Shown here piece after piece: positions 1 to 9,817 of a DNA stretch of 31,791 nt. The translations under genes were made by a program, and so were the position numbers. The stretch comes from JBEKOF01 sp049513975 (GTDB taxonomy: Bacteria; Verrucomicrobiota; Verrucomicrobiia; Limisphaerales; Palsa-1400): positions 1 to 31,791 of the forward strand of contig JBEKVM010000060.1 of NCBI GenBank assembly GCA_049513975.1, read 5' to 3'. Position 1 is the stretch's first letter, and every line of letters starts with the position of its first letter. The notes below the pieces were generated by a model that made no database searches, was not told the origin of the DNA, and was given only the letters and a program-made list of their open reading frames with translations.

Positions 1-47
1 TTGTAAAGCTCGCGCTGCCAGGCTTGCAGAAAGCGCAGTGTTTTCAT
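1..47 (-). CDS. possible 5' end of a gene running off the window
   Basis: On the minus strand an ATG at 47 opens a frame that stays open to the window edge and would start M-K-T-L-R-F-L-Q-A-W-Q-R-E-L. Only 15 codons are visible, so no family can be named. About 20 bases upstream is a perfect inverted repeat GGTCA-gct-TGACC (66-78), which could be an operator for this gene. The evidence is only an open frame of plausible composition, so the call is weak. Confidence 0.3.
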   Translation of the reverse strand, partial: MKTLRFLQAWQRELY

Positions 48-197
48 CGAAATACAATTGATTTTGGTCAGCTTGACCGGGGCCGGCGGAGGGGGGTCAC
101 GATGTACCAGGGCCACGCCGGTTTTTTCGGCTTTTCGGCTTCAAGTGCCCCGGATGGCAATTGTGCGGGGAATTCCTTTCGTGCTAGGGTTGCCCGC

Positions 198-1046
198 ATG
201 AGCCAATCGTCCGAACTCTCCAAGCCGGTCATGGGAAAACGTCTTCGGCTGCCGCTCTTGATTTGTGTCGCGCTCTACTTGGCGGCCTGTCTGGGCTGCG
301 CTTCCTGGCAACGGCGGCTTATTTACTTTCCGCCTGTGTTCACCACGGAACAGGTGGATGATTTTGCCAGGGCCGCCAAGCTCGAACGTTGGAGGAATCC
401 CGCCGGGCAATCGGTGGGGATGAAACGGTTGTCCCCGACGCAGCCGGCGGAGGGCCGGGTATTGCTGGTCTATGGCAACGGCAGTTGCGCGACCGGTTGC
501 GCGCGCTACGCGGATGTCATCCAAAAGGCCGCAGCCCTGGATGTGTTCATTCTGGAGTATCCCGGGTATGCGGATCGAGCGGGCGAGCCGAGTCAGGACA
601 ATTTGTTTCGCGCGGCGGACGAAGGATTGCGGCTGCTCGGGACCAACGGGCCGGTGTATCTGGTGGGCGAATCGCTCGGCACGGGGGTGGCGGCGTATCT
701 GGCTGGAACTTATCCCGAGAAGGTGGCGGGGGTGGTTTTGTTCGCGCCCTATAACCGGCTGGCGGACGTGGCCCAGTATCATGTTCGCATCCTGCCGGTG
801 GATTGGCTGCTGGTGGAACGGTTTCCATCCGAAGATTATTTGCGCCAGTATCATGGACCGGTGGCAGTATTTGTGGGGGGCAAAGATAATGTCGTGCCGG
901 AAAAATTTGGCCGGCGTCTCTATGCAGGGTATGCCGGACCGAAACGAATCTGGGAATTCCCCGGGGCCAATCATGGGACGGTGACGGAACGGACGCCGGG
1001 GGACTGGAAAGAGGTTGTTGCTTTTTGGCAGGGCAGGAGTAATTAG
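198..1046 (+). CDS. alpha/beta hydrolase, membrane-anchored or lipoprotein-like
   Basis: This is an alpha/beta-hydrolase fold protein, most like the BEM46/FrsA-type serine hydrolases; the substrate is unknown. The nucleophile elbow reads G-E-S-L-G-T-G, an acid is likely in the G-G-K-D-N-V-V-P stretch, and the catalytic His is in G-A-N-H-G-T-V, in the expected order. The oxyanion region is Y-G-N-G-S-C-A where the family usually has H-G-N-A. The N-terminus has a hydrophobic segment ending L-A-A-C-L-G-C, which could be a lipoprotein signal or a membrane anchor. I chose the ATG at 198 over the longer frame from 24, whose first part is low-quality coding sequence; an ATG at 231, directly before the hydrophobic segment, is equally possible. 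It ends 71 bases from a convergent neighbour. Confidence 0.8.
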   Translation: MSQSSELSKPVMGKRLRLPLLICVALYLAACLGCASWQRRLIYFPPVFTTEQVDDFARAAKLERWRNPAGQSVGMKRLSPTQPAEGRVLLVYGNGSCATGCARYADVIQKAAALDVFILEYPGYADRAGEPSQDNLFRAADEGLRLLGTNGPVYLVGESLGTGVAAYLAGTYPEKVAGVVLFAPYNRLADVAQYHVRILPVDWLLVERFPSEDYLRQYHGPVAVFVGGKDNVVPEKFGRRLYAGYAGPKRIWEFPGANHGTVTERTPGDWKEVVAFWQGRSN

Positions 1047-1060
1047 TTTGACAGGTTTCG

Positions 1061-1107
1061 CTCCTCCTTTGGCAGGGGGTGGAGGAGGATTAAGATTGGG
1101 ATTGATT
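1061..1107. repeat. small hairpin plus reversed hexanucleotide repeat
   Basis: Between two convergent genes, CTCCTCC (1061-1067) pairs with GGAGGAG (1081-1087) around a 13-base loop. It is followed directly by GATTAAGATTGGGATTGATT, the reverse complement of the AATCTT/AATCCT repeat found at 12763, 14359 and 18247. The hairpin could help end transcription from either side, but there is no T-run. Confidence 0.5.
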
Positions 1108-1117
1108 GCCGGATGCT

Positions 1118-4100
1118 TTACTGCGGCGGCAGCAGGGAAAGGCTGCCGGCGTTGGTCGTCCCAAGGAAAAATCCGCCGCCATTGGTCTGGCTTTGCAGGA
1201 CCGCGCCCATTCCCGGCGTGGTGGCCTTGCCATTGCCATTGCCAAAGCTCAACGTCAGCAGCCCGGTCTTGGGCGCAATCGAACCTGTCAACAAATTCGT
1301 CGGCGACGTTCCAAGTTTCACCAGAGTATTGCTCTTGCTGACCGACACGTTTGTAAACATGAGGAAAAAATTGGCGTTGGAAATGACCAACTGCCCCGCC
1401 GACAAGGCAATGGCGGGCGTTCCGGCCGGCGGGTTGGTCCAAGGCGCGCCCTGCACCACCAGCGTATTGGTGAACCCGTTGGTGTACGGCGGGTAGCTGC
1501 GCGATGCCTTTTTAATCCAGACCAGCGTGTTGCTGGGCGGGGCGGCTTCCAGATTGGTCAGATTGATCCATCCCAGCAGCAGGCCGGTGTTGCCGTAGAG
1601 GCTGGCATAGACCGGCACATCCCCGTTCTGGGATTCAGCCGGTGACGGAGTCAATGAGGTTCCGTCAGCCAGTTGGGCCTTAAAGAACGTGACGGTGCCG
1701 AGGTGGTTGGTAATCCCGGCATAGCCGTCGCCCGGCGGCGTATTGGCGGGCGCGCCGGCCGGCGGCGCCAGCAGCAGGGTGTACTCCGCCGACGGCAGAT
1801 TGGTTCCGGCCGGCTCCGCCGTCAAATTGGCGTTCCACTGGGTGTTGGAAACCGTCCCCACGATTTGCTGCGCCGCCCGATCCACCATCCAGTTGATCTT
1901 CAACGCGCCGCCGGGCGCGGTGGCGGGGCCGAGGTTGGTGGAGAAGCGTCCGGAAACATCGAAGCGGCCCGTCAGATTGTAGGTGGTTGCCGCCTTCAAC
2001 AACTGTCCGCTGAAGGTCCCGTTGGTCCCCAGCAACAGCCCCTGGAGCATCCCGGAGGATTCCGCCGCGACGGCGTTGGTGTTGCAGAACAAGCCGTTGT
2101 AGGTCCCGTGCGCGGCCAGAAAGAAATTCGTGGCGAAATTGGCTGTCAACACCAAATTGGATTGCATGACAAACGGCAGCGCCGCGTTGGTGTTGGTGAA
2201 GACGCCCACGACGGAGGAGCCGACCCAGTTGCTGAACAGGGAATACCGGCCCGCCACCGCCTGGATCGAATACCCCTCCCCGATATTCAACACCGCGCCA
2301 TTGGCGGGAACCGGGTCCTTTTTCACCGAAGCCACGCCGCCGCTGAACGTGCCGATGCCGTCCCCGCCCGCCCACAGGCCCAGGGCGTTGGTCACTTTGT
2401 AAAAGAAAGTCTGCGCCGCGGTTTTTGATTTCAGCCCCGACGCATCCACGCTTTGCACCGCCAGAACATTGGTGCCGGGAAAGGGCGTCACGGCGATGGA
2501 CCAACTTGACCCCCCGTGCGCCAGCGCCGCCGTCCCGCTGAGGAGAGGGCCGCCGTTAAAATTGGTCAGCCACCAGACCACATTGGTCACGCGCGCGTTG
2601 TCCGCGGCGGTGCCGTTGAAGACGGGCGCGTTGGTGCGGGCATTGGCCGCCGGCGAGGCGATTTTAACGGTGGGCGGCGTGGTGTCGGGCGTCACCGTCA
2701 AAACCGCGACCGCGCTGGTGGTTGCGCCGAAATTATTGGTGACAACGATGGCATAGCTTCCCGCATCACCGGCCTGGAGCGGGCCGACGCGCAGGGCGCT
2801 GGTCGCCGAACCGGAGATGTCGCCGCCGTCGCTCAACAGATTCGTTTTATTCTTCAACCATTGGTAGCTCAACGGCGGGGCTCCTTTGGCCGCCACAGTC
2901 AAGGTCACCCACATCCCCGCCAGCCCGTTCGTTTTCGCCGGGGGCTGGGCCGTGATCAAGGGAGGCTGGTAGGGCGAGGCAAATGCGGCGTTGGTGTAAC
3001 GGAAAATCGTGCCGGTGCCGTTCGCGCCCCCCGCCAGGCAACTGCCGTACAAATTGCCATCCCGGCCCTGCACCAGGGCGGCCGACGGATTGGCCCCGAT
3101 TGCATTTTCCGCATTCGCATTCAACGCCGCGAAGGAATAGACGGAACTGAACGCTCCCGCCGGCGTGATTTTAAAAAGCGTCCCGTTATAGTTGACGCCC
3201 GCCCCGGAGGTCGTGCCATAGAAATTGCCGTCCGATCCCAGGGCCAGCGCGGTGTTGGGAAGCCCGCCGTCGTTGCCGCCCGAAAAGGAATAAAGCGCCG
3301 TCTCCGTGCCGGAGGGCGTCATTTCAAAAATCGTCCCGCTGAAACCGGAACCGCCCAACTCGCTCGTTCCATAAAAATTGCCGTTCGGACCCTGCACCAG
3401 GGCGGCCTGCGGGGAGGCGGCATCACTGTCCGTTGCGCCAAAGGAATGAAGCGGCGTGAGCACTCCGGCGGTCGTGAACTGAAAGAACACGCCCGATCCA
3501 TTGGCGCCGCCCGCCTGGGTGGTGCCGTAAAAATTCCCATCCGTTCCCAGCGTCAGACCGTTGGGCGTGGCGCCGTCGGCATTGACGTTGTATGAAGGGG
3601 GGGGCAGCGCGCTGAAAGAATAGACGTTGCTGAACATCCCGTTGGGCGTTATCTGAAAGATCGTCCCGTTGCCGTTGGCCCCGCCGTATTGGGTTGTCCC
3701 GTAAAAAATGCCGTTCGTCCCCTCCACCAGAGCGCCGGACGGACTGATGCCGTCGGGGTTGGAACCGGCAACATCGGTCCCTTCCGCGCTGAAAACGTAA
3801 AGGTCCAGCTCTTGTCCCGACGGCGCCATTTCAAAGATGGTGCCATTGCGGTTGGTCCCGCCGCGCTGGGTTGTGCCATAGAGGAAGTTCCGGGGCCCCG
3901 GCGTCAATTCGTTCAAACCCAGGTCGTAGTATTCCTGCTTGTTGATGTCCACCACGCCCTGGAAATCGAAGAGATCCGTCAAATTCCCGGCCGGGGAGAG
4001 ACTAAAGATAATGCCCGCCCCATGGACACCGCCGGTGGTGGTGGTTCCATAGAAGGTCCCGTCGCTGCCGAGGGTCATCCTGGCCCCCGGACTGGCGCCG

Positions 4101-4321
4101 TCGGCGTTCAGCATGGGCGAAGGGAAAGAACCCTGAAGCGCGGAAAAAGTGTGAACCACCGCGACCCCGGCTCCGGCCGCCGCCCGGCTGGACAGGCACG
4201 GCAGCGCCACCGCCGCCAGCAGCGCCAGACCGTGGCGGCCGTCCATGACCGCCGCAAAATCAGGCAACAGCCGCCAGCCAACAGGTCTCCTCATCAACCA
4301 CGGAACAGCAGTCATTTTCAT
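1118..4321 (-). CDS. large secreted protein with TIGR03803-type repeats and an Ig-like domain
   Basis: A 1067-residue exported protein. An N-terminal hydrophobic segment ending in A-A-A-G looks like a signal peptide; the real start may be the Met at residue 10 or 26 (about 4294 or 4246). Residues about 55-430 hold seven repeats of roughly 50 residues with the core F-Y-G-T-T-x-x-G-G-x-x-G-x-G-T-I-F, the TIGR03803 repeat, which is expected to form a propeller-like or solenoid structure. One Ig-like domain follows (about 455-545, motif S-Y-Q-W ... A-G-S-Y), then a domain containing P-P-T-V-K-I and S-V-D-A-S-G, and a roughly 300-residue C-terminal region. That region is clearly paralogous to the end of the neighbour at 4697-9817: both finish T-N-A-G-S-(L/I)-S-L. 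No PEP-CTERM or other sorting tail was seen. A surface or extracellular role is inferred; the ligand is unknown. Confidence 0.85.
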   Translation of the reverse strand: MKMTAVPWLMRRPVGWRLLPDFAAVMDGRHGLALLAAVALPCLSSRAAAGAGVAVVHTFSALQGSFPSPMLNADGASPGARMTLGSDGTFYGTTTTGGVHGAGIIFSLSPAGNLTDLFDFQGVVDINKQEYYDLGLNELTPGPRNFLYGTTQRGGTNRNGTIFEMAPSGQELDLYVFSAEGTDVAGSNPDGISPSGALVEGTNGIFYGTTQYGGANGNGTIFQITPNGMFSNVYSFSALPPPSYNVNADGATPNGLTLGTDGNFYGTTQAGGANGSGVFFQFTTAGVLTPLHSFGATDSDAASPQAALVQGPNGNFYGTSELGGSGFSGTIFEMTPSGTETALYSFSGGNDGGLPNTALALGSDGNFYGTTSGAGVNYNGTLFKITPAGAFSSVYSFAALNANAENAIGANPSAALVQGRDGNLYGSCLAGGANGTGTIFRYTNAAFASPYQPPLITAQPPAKTNGLAGMWVTLTVAAKGAPPLSYQWLKNKTNLLSDGGDISGSATSALRVGPLQAGDAGSYAIVVTNNFGATTSAVAVLTVTPDTTPPTVKIASPAANARTNAPVFNGTAADNARVTNVVWWLTNFNGGPLLSGTAALAHGGSSWSIAVTPFPGTNVLAVQSVDASGLKSKTAAQTFFYKVTNALGLWAGGDGIGTFSGGVASVKKDPVPANGAVLNIGEGYSIQAVAGRYSLFSNWVGSSVVGVFTNTNAALPFVMQSNLVLTANFATNFFLAAHGTYNGLFCNTNAVAAESSGMLQGLLLGTNGTFSGQLLKAATTYNLTGRFDVSGRFSTNLGPATAPGGALKINWMVDRAAQQIVGTVSNTQWNANLTAEPAGTNLPSAEYTLLLAPPAGAPANTPPGDGYAGITNHLGTVTFFKAQLADGTSLTPSPAESQNGDVPVYASLYGNTGLLLGWINLTNLEAAPPSNTLVWIKKASRSYPPYTNGFTNTLVVQGAPWTNPPAGTPAIALSAGQLVISNANFFLMFTNVSVSKSNTLVKLGTSPTNLLTGSIAPKTGLLTLSFGNGNGKATTPGMGAVLQSQTNGGGFFLGTTNAGSLSLLPPQ

Positions 4322-4443
4322 GCAAATCAGCCGGCGCGATTATCAGCAGAATCCTCCTTTGATTCAAGAAATTGCCGCCTCAACCGGCACTCCATTACTT
4401 TGAACCGGCGGTCCGAAAATTGCAAGCAATTTTTTGACCGTTT

Positions 4444-4578
4444 TTGGCACTGGGGCGCATCTTGATGCCACCACCATGCGATTTGCCAATTCCCTCGCCC
4501 CACGAAGTGGGGAGAGGGTTAGGGTGAGGGGTTCCATCCATCCAATGGTGGTGGTATCAAGATGCGCCCTTGGCACTG
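4444..4578. mobile_element. MITE-like element (4453-4569) with 9-bp target-site duplication
   Basis: A 117-bp non-coding element has 25-bp terminal inverted repeats at 4453-4477 and 4545-4569 that differ at one position; both begin GGGCGCATCTTGAT at the outer end. It is flanked on both sides by the identical 9-mer TTGGCACTG (4444-4452 and 4570-4578), a typical target-site duplication. The interior has a hairpin, CCCTCGCCCCAC / GTGGGGAGAGGG (4492-4503 and 4507-4518, 11 of 12 paired), followed by TTAGGGTGAGG, a core seen again at 12958 and 18225. No transposase is encoded, so mobility would depend on one elsewhere in the genome; 9-bp duplications are common for several IS families including parts of IS4. 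The rest of the 4322-4696 gap shows no gene. Confidence 0.85.
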
Positions 4579-4696
4579 GGTCGTGAGACGAAATTCTTCA
4601 AAATGCACAATCCATCACGGCCGGCAAAAAACTGCCCGCCCCGCCCTCCATGACGGAGGCGTTGCGGCTCTCTTTTGGATTTCAGTCTCCGGCCGA

Positions 4697-7600
4697 TTAC
4701 GGCTGCAACGAGATGGAGCCGGCGTTGGTTGGGCTGGCGGAGGCAGGAGGCATGACGAATAAGCCGCCGCCGAATCCAGCCTCTTGCAGGAAGGCTCCCC
4801 GCCCCGTCACCCTGACGCCGTAGTTGGTGAAGGTGATGGTCAATTGGCCGGTGTTCGTGTTGATGGAGCCGGACGTGTAATATGGAGACGTGGCCACCGG
4901 CACAAGGTTGGTCTTGTTCACCACCGAGACGTAAATGGGCGGCAGAGGGGTGGGCGTAGCGTAATTCGACAGGACCAGTTGCGCATTGAGCAGGAAGAGA
5001 ACCGAGTTTAGCCAGGGCGATCCTTGCACCGCTACGGCGGGATTGGTAAATCCAGCCTTAAACAAACCGGTCGCCGATGCTTTCCTGATCCACGTCAGAT
5101 CGCCCGTGGGGCCGGGGAAGGTTGGCGTGCTGGAAAGGTTGATCCGGCCGAAGAGCAAGCCGTTGGTCGTGCTCGTGAAAGGACTTGGAAACACCGGAAT
5201 CCCGTTGTCTTCGCCAATCCCAACATTCTGCGATATGGTGGTCCCGTCCGCCAGCATGCCCGTGATGGTGACCGAGGGCAGAACCGCTGCGGTTCCCGCA
5301 GTATTGGTCAACAGCGCATAACCGTAGCCGGGGGGCGTGGCGAGGGGCGCGCCGAGGGCGTTCGCTGTCGCCGGCGGAATCAGCAGGGTGTAAGCCCCGG
5401 CATTCACATGGGGATAGGCGAGACTGGCGAACAACGTCCCTTCCGATGTCCAGGGCGGCTGACTGACCCCATTGACGAGGATGCTGTTGGTTGGCGTGAC
5501 GGAGGCGGTGATGGTTCGCGGCGCGCTCATCGCATTCACAGTCAACTCCACCTTCACTTTCCCGACGACATTGCTCCAATAGCCGGCGGGGTTAAAGCAT
5601 CCCGAGATGCCGGGCGCGGCGCCTGCCAGGTTCAACGTCGCGGTAAAGGTTCCGTTGGTTTTCAAAATCAGGTTGCCGATCAACCCGGCGGTTTCCTCCG
5701 TCGGCACGCCCAGGGCCTCGGACGAAAACAGCCCGTTGTAAGTTCCCGCCATCCCCACGAACATATTGGTGATGAAATTGGCGGTGATGGACGTGGTGTT
5801 CTCCATGATGAAGTCCAGTGTCGGATTGGTCGTCGCTCCAATGGGCATCAAGGCCGTGCCGGTCCAATTGACGAAGTAGCTGTTCCGCCCGGGCGTTTCC
5901 GTGATGGAATAGGACTCGCCCACATTCAGCATCGCGTTATTGGAGGGGGCCGCGTCTCCGGGGATGAAGGAGGCCCCATGCACGCTGCCGTTGCCGCTGC
6001 CGGTGTTGGTAATCACCGTCAACAGGGCCGGCGATTTCAAAAAGAACTTCAAGGAAATCACGGCGGACGTGTTGCCTGAATAATCCTGGCTCTGCACCGC
6101 GAATACATTCGAGCCGGCCGGAGGCGTAACGCTGACCGTCCAATTTGACACCGAGCCTGGCCCGGCGGTCAGCGCCGCCTGTCCGCTCATGGGGAGCGAG
6201 CCGTTCAAGTTGGTAATCCAATAATTGACATTGGTGATCAGCACATAGTTCTCCGGGGTGGTCGTGGTTTCCGAGGCCGTTCCGCGGAACGTCACCGGCG
6301 CGTTGCTGCGCGTCCCGGCCAGCGCGGGCGAAGTGATCGTCACCCCCGGCTTGAACGTATCCGCCTTGACGGTGACCACTGAGACCAGGCTCGTCACCGA
6401 GGCGACGGAATTGGACACGACCACCGAGTAACTGGCGCTGTCGCCGGTGACCGCCGGGTTGATTATCAGATTGCTGTTGGCCGACCCAGAAATAAAGCCG
6501 GGAATATCCGTCAAGTTGACGTTATTGGAGCTCCACTGATAAATGAGGCTGGTACCGGTGGCGGCGACCTTCAATTTCAGCGGCTGGCCTTGCAGAAGAC
6601 TCAGCGTGGCCGGCGGCTGGCTGTTGATGATGGGCCCCTGGCGCACCGTCAACACCGCCACCATGCTGGTGGCCTTGCCGAAGATATTGGTGACCACCAC
6701 GTCGTAACTGCCCGTATTTGCCAAGGTCAGCGTCCGCAGTGTCAGGATGTTCGACGTGGCGCCCGTCACGCTAACGCCATTGACCAGCGGCGTGGTTCCA
6801 TTTTTAATCCAATGATAGTGCAGGGGCGCCGTGCCGCTGGCCGTCACCGTCAGCGTCACGTTGGATCCCACCAGACCGTTCGTGCTGGCAGGCGCACTAA
6901 CCAAAGGCCCGACCCCCACCGTGACCGCCGAAACGCGGCTGTTGGTGGAACTGAAGGCATTCGCCACCATCACCGCGTAACTGCCGCTGTCGGCGGCGAC
7001 CGCCGGGTTGATCACCAGATTGCTGGTGGCAGACCCGGAGACATTCCCGCCATCCGTCAAGTTGACCTCATTGGAGGTCCACTGATAGGTAAATGGACCG
7101 GTTCCCCCGGCCCCGACTGTCAAACTCAGCATCTGGCCTTGCCCAATATTGGTCGTGGCTGGCGGCTGGCTGGTGATCCTTGGCGGCGGGACGACCGTCA
7201 CCACCGCCACCGCGCTGGTGGCGCTGCCGTAGTTGTTCTTGACCACCACAACATAGCTGCCCGCATCCGTCAACGTCAGCCCCGTCAAAGTCAGGTTGGC
7301 CGTGCCTGCGCCCGTCACATGGCTGCCGCTGTTCCCCAGCACCGCTCCATTCTTCTTCCACTGATAGCTCAACGTCCCCGTGCCGCTGGCCGTCACCGTG
7401 AGCGTCACGTCGGATCCCACCCCATCGGTCACGCTGACAGGCGAAGCGCCGATGGACGGAGGATAGTTGCCACTGAGACTGCTGCCAGTGAGACTGAACA
7501 CGGTGCCGTTGCCGTTGGCGCCCCCGCCGGGAGCCGTCCCATAAAAACCGCCCGCCCCTTGGGTCAAACCCGCCGAGACAGCGGAGTTGTAATAGCCGCG

Positions 7601-9817
7601 ATTGTTGCCATTTTGCTGGCCCAGACTCTTGTTAAACCAGACCACGAAACCGGTGCCCGCGCCCGGCGTGAATTGGAAGATGGTCCCGTCGCCCGTGGCC
7701 CCGCCGGAAGTGGTGATGCCGTAGAAAGAGCCGTTGGTTGCCTGCACCATCGCCCCAATCGGGCCGAACCCGTCGAATCCATTTTGATCGAAGGAATACA
7801 AGCTGGTAAAGTTTCCCAGGGTATCAATGCTGAAAATCGCGCCGTCCCCGCCTCCATTGAACCCGTTATTATTCATGCTATAGAGATCATTGGTCCCGCC
7901 ATACTCCGTCGAGCCGTAAAACAAGCCGTTGCTGCCCTGCACCAGCGTGTTGACACCTGTGATGATCGGATTGCCGAATCCATCCGACAGAGGCGGAAAT
8001 GAATACAAGGTGTTGAACTGGGGGCCGTTGGCGGCGGAGCCGGGAATCAATTGGAAAATGCTCCCGGAGCCAAAGTCGCCGCCAAATTGCGTGACGCCAT
8101 AGAAATTGCCGTCCCGGCCCTGCACCAGCGCGCCCGCGCCGATGCCCTGCCCGACGGGATTCATATTCGCAGGCGGAAACGAATACAAGAGGTTGAGCTG
8201 GTATGGAGCAGTGGAAGTGATTTGGAAAATAATGCCGGACCCATTGTCGCCCCCGGTTGGCGTCGTGCCATAAAAATTGCCGTCCGTTCCCTGGATCAGC
8301 GGGTTGCCGCCGTTGGCGCCTTTATCCGGACCCCCACTCTCGCCAAACTTGAAAAAGCCGGTCACAACGCCCGCAGTCGTCAATTTGAAAATGGATCCGT
8401 TGGGGTAGAGGTCGCTGTATTCCGAGGTGCCATACAGATTGCCATCGTGTCCAACCAGCAGACTGCTGGGATTGTCGCTGCCCGTCGGAGAGGTGGTCCC
8501 CGGGGTGGCGGAGTAGAGCAGCGAGAAGACCCCGCCTGTGGTCAGTTTGAAAACCGATCCGCTCCCGTTCACCCCGCCGTAGGGCGTCGTGCCATAAAGG
8601 TAAGCCCCGTCCTGCACCACTCCGTTCAGTGAGTTTTGCCCCCCATTCTTGCCCACAGAACCAATCACCGTAAAGTTCACGCCGGGCAGACTCAACTGCG
8701 CCTGCGCGTGGAATCCCTTGCGAAAGGCCTTTCCCAGGTTCGTCTCGGTCAACCCCGTGAACACCCCGCCCAAATTCGGGTCCGGAAAACTGTCCCAGAT
8801 AAACGTAAAACCATTGGGGGTGAGCGTCGGCAGCAAGGCCCGCAAATTGAAGTCCCCGGCGAAGAAGTCCGCCATCGAGACCGTATGATTCGTCAAACCG
8901 CTGATCGGTCCATAAAATGTCGCGCCGGGAATGGCGCCCGCGTCCGATCCAGGCCCCCCGAACGGGGTGTTCAACGAACTCTCCAAGTCCGTTAGGAACA
9001 GGCGAAAATTCGATTCCGCGTTCATATCGTCCGCATTCGTCAAATCCAGATTGAACAAATACCGCCCGCCCGACGGACGGATAGTGCGAATGAATTGCGA
9101 CGCCGCCATGTAACAATGGATCGCGTTGGTGAAGGCCGCGCGCGATGCGGCCAGATCGCTCGTGTTGGTGATCGTCAGCAGGCCGGGATTGGCGCTCAAC
9201 ACCGCTTGAATGGATTGGTCCGTATGCACAATGTTGGACACCGCCTGAAACTGCGCGTTCAGGTTCCAGGTATGGAGCGTGTATCCAAAAACTGTGGCCG
9301 CGCTCAACATGGCCCGCACCATCTGCACGTCCCCGTAATCTATCGTCACGTCCGAGAAATGCGTCACGCTCCCCGGCATCGGCAGGGTGAAGGTCGTGTC
9401 GGTGATCTGCGCCAAATTGGTTTCCGACGCCCCCAGCGCCGGCAAAATGTCTTTGCGCAATTCCGCCGTGAATTCGTCCCCGTCGAGGTTGTTCGCCACC
9501 ACCAGTTTCCCGCTGCTATTCGTCGCGGGTTTGGCCTTCCAGTGATAAACATCCCGGCCCGTCGGCGAAAACCCCAGCCGGGTCAGAAAGGCCCCCGCCG
9601 TCGCGTCATTCGTCGGCAGCGCCAGCACGCGCGTCAGCGCCAGATACACATTCGCCTGGCCCGTCGGCGACGTCGCGACCGCGCTGGTGAAGTCGGCTAA
9701 CGCCGCGCTCAAGTTGGTGTTCGACAGGGCGGTGAGGCCCAGGCTGTAGGAATCCGCCCACGCTGCCGGGCAGGCCCCGAGCAGCAAGGCGGCGATCAGG
9801 GCTTTGCAGTTTTTCAT
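4697..9817 (-). CDS. giant secreted protein: novel N-domain, TIGR03803 repeats, four Ig-like domains
   Basis: A 1706-residue exported protein. The start at 9817 is chosen because it opens directly into a signal peptide (M-K-N-C-K-A-L-I-A-A-L-L-L-G, cleaved near A-W-A-D) and its ATG overlaps the stop of the upstream gene as ATGA; the longer frame to 10009 is just an overlap with that gene. After the signal, residues about 20-385 form a domain I do not recognise, rich in T-N and S-N pairs, starting with a possible helical repeat (S-A-A-L-A-D-F-T-S-A-V-A). Then come seven F/L-Y-G-(T/S/V/I)-T-x-x-G-G repeats, four consecutive Ig-like domains with S/T-Y-Q-W or H-Y-H-W and D-(S/T)-(G/A)-S-Y motifs, a T-S-P-A-L-A-G linker domain and the same C-terminal region as the 1118-4321 protein. 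Surface display or secretion is inferred. Confidence 0.88.
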   Translation of the reverse strand: MKNCKALIAALLLGACPAAWADSYSLGLTALSNTNLSAALADFTSAVATSPTGQANVYLALTRVLALPTNDATAGAFLTRLGFSPTGRDVYHWKAKPATNSSGKLVVANNLDGDEFTAELRKDILPALGASETNLAQITDTTFTLPMPGSVTHFSDVTIDYGDVQMVRAMLSAATVFGYTLHTWNLNAQFQAVSNIVHTDQSIQAVLSANPGLLTITNTSDLAASRAAFTNAIHCYMAASQFIRTIRPSGGRYLFNLDLTNADDMNAESNFRLFLTDLESSLNTPFGGPGSDAGAIPGATFYGPISGLTNHTVSMADFFAGDFNLRALLPTLTPNGFTFIWDSFPDPNLGGVFTGLTETNLGKAFRKGFHAQAQLSLPGVNFTVIGSVGKNGGQNSLNGVVQDGAYLYGTTPYGGVNGSGSVFKLTTGGVFSLLYSATPGTTSPTGSDNPSSLLVGHDGNLYGTSEYSDLYPNGSIFKLTTAGVVTGFFKFGESGGPDKGANGGNPLIQGTDGNFYGTTPTGGDNGSGIIFQITSTAPYQLNLLYSFPPANMNPVGQGIGAGALVQGRDGNFYGVTQFGGDFGSGSIFQLIPGSAANGPQFNTLYSFPPLSDGFGNPIITGVNTLVQGSNGLFYGSTEYGGTNDLYSMNNNGFNGGGDGAIFSIDTLGNFTSLYSFDQNGFDGFGPIGAMVQATNGSFYGITTSGGATGDGTIFQFTPGAGTGFVVWFNKSLGQQNGNNRGYYNSAVSAGLTQGAGGFYGTAPGGGANGNGTVFSLTGSSLSGNYPPSIGASPVSVTDGVGSDVTLTVTASGTGTLSYQWKKNGAVLGNSGSHVTGAGTANLTLTGLTLTDAGSYVVVVKNNYGSATSAVAVVTVVPPPRITSQPPATTNIGQGQMLSLTVGAGGTGPFTYQWTSNEVNLTDGGNVSGSATSNLVINPAVAADSGSYAVMVANAFSSTNSRVSAVTVGVGPLVSAPASTNGLVGSNVTLTVTASGTAPLHYHWIKNGTTPLVNGVSVTGATSNILTLRTLTLANTGSYDVVVTNIFGKATSMVAVLTVRQGPIINSQPPATLSLLQGQPLKLKVAATGTSLIYQWSSNNVNLTDIPGFISGSANSNLIINPAVTGDSASYSVVVSNSVASVTSLVSVVTVKADTFKPGVTITSPALAGTRSNAPVTFRGTASETTTTPENYVLITNVNYWITNLNGSLPMSGQAALTAGPGSVSNWTVSVTPPAGSNVFAVQSQDYSGNTSAVISLKFFLKSPALLTVITNTGSGNGSVHGASFIPGDAAPSNNAMLNVGESYSITETPGRNSYFVNWTGTALMPIGATTNPTLDFIMENTTSITANFITNMFVGMAGTYNGLFSSEALGVPTEETAGLIGNLILKTNGTFTATLNLAGAAPGISGCFNPAGYWSNVVGKVKVELTVNAMSAPRTITASVTPTNSILVNGVSQPPWTSEGTLFASLAYPHVNAGAYTLLIPPATANALGAPLATPPGYGYALLTNTAGTAAVLPSVTITGMLADGTTISQNVGIGEDNGIPVFPSPFTSTTNGLLFGRINLSSTPTFPGPTGDLTWIRKASATGLFKAGFTNPAVAVQGSPWLNSVLFLLNAQLVLSNYATPTPLPPIYVSVVNKTNLVPVATSPYYTSGSINTNTGQLTITFTNYGVRVTGRGAFLQEAGFGGGLFVMPPASASPTNAGSISLQP

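Noticed and set aside
6590..8002. Plus-strand open frame of 470 codons
   Set aside because: Lies opposite the giant repeat/Ig protein; rich in R, H and Q as expected of an antisense shadow.
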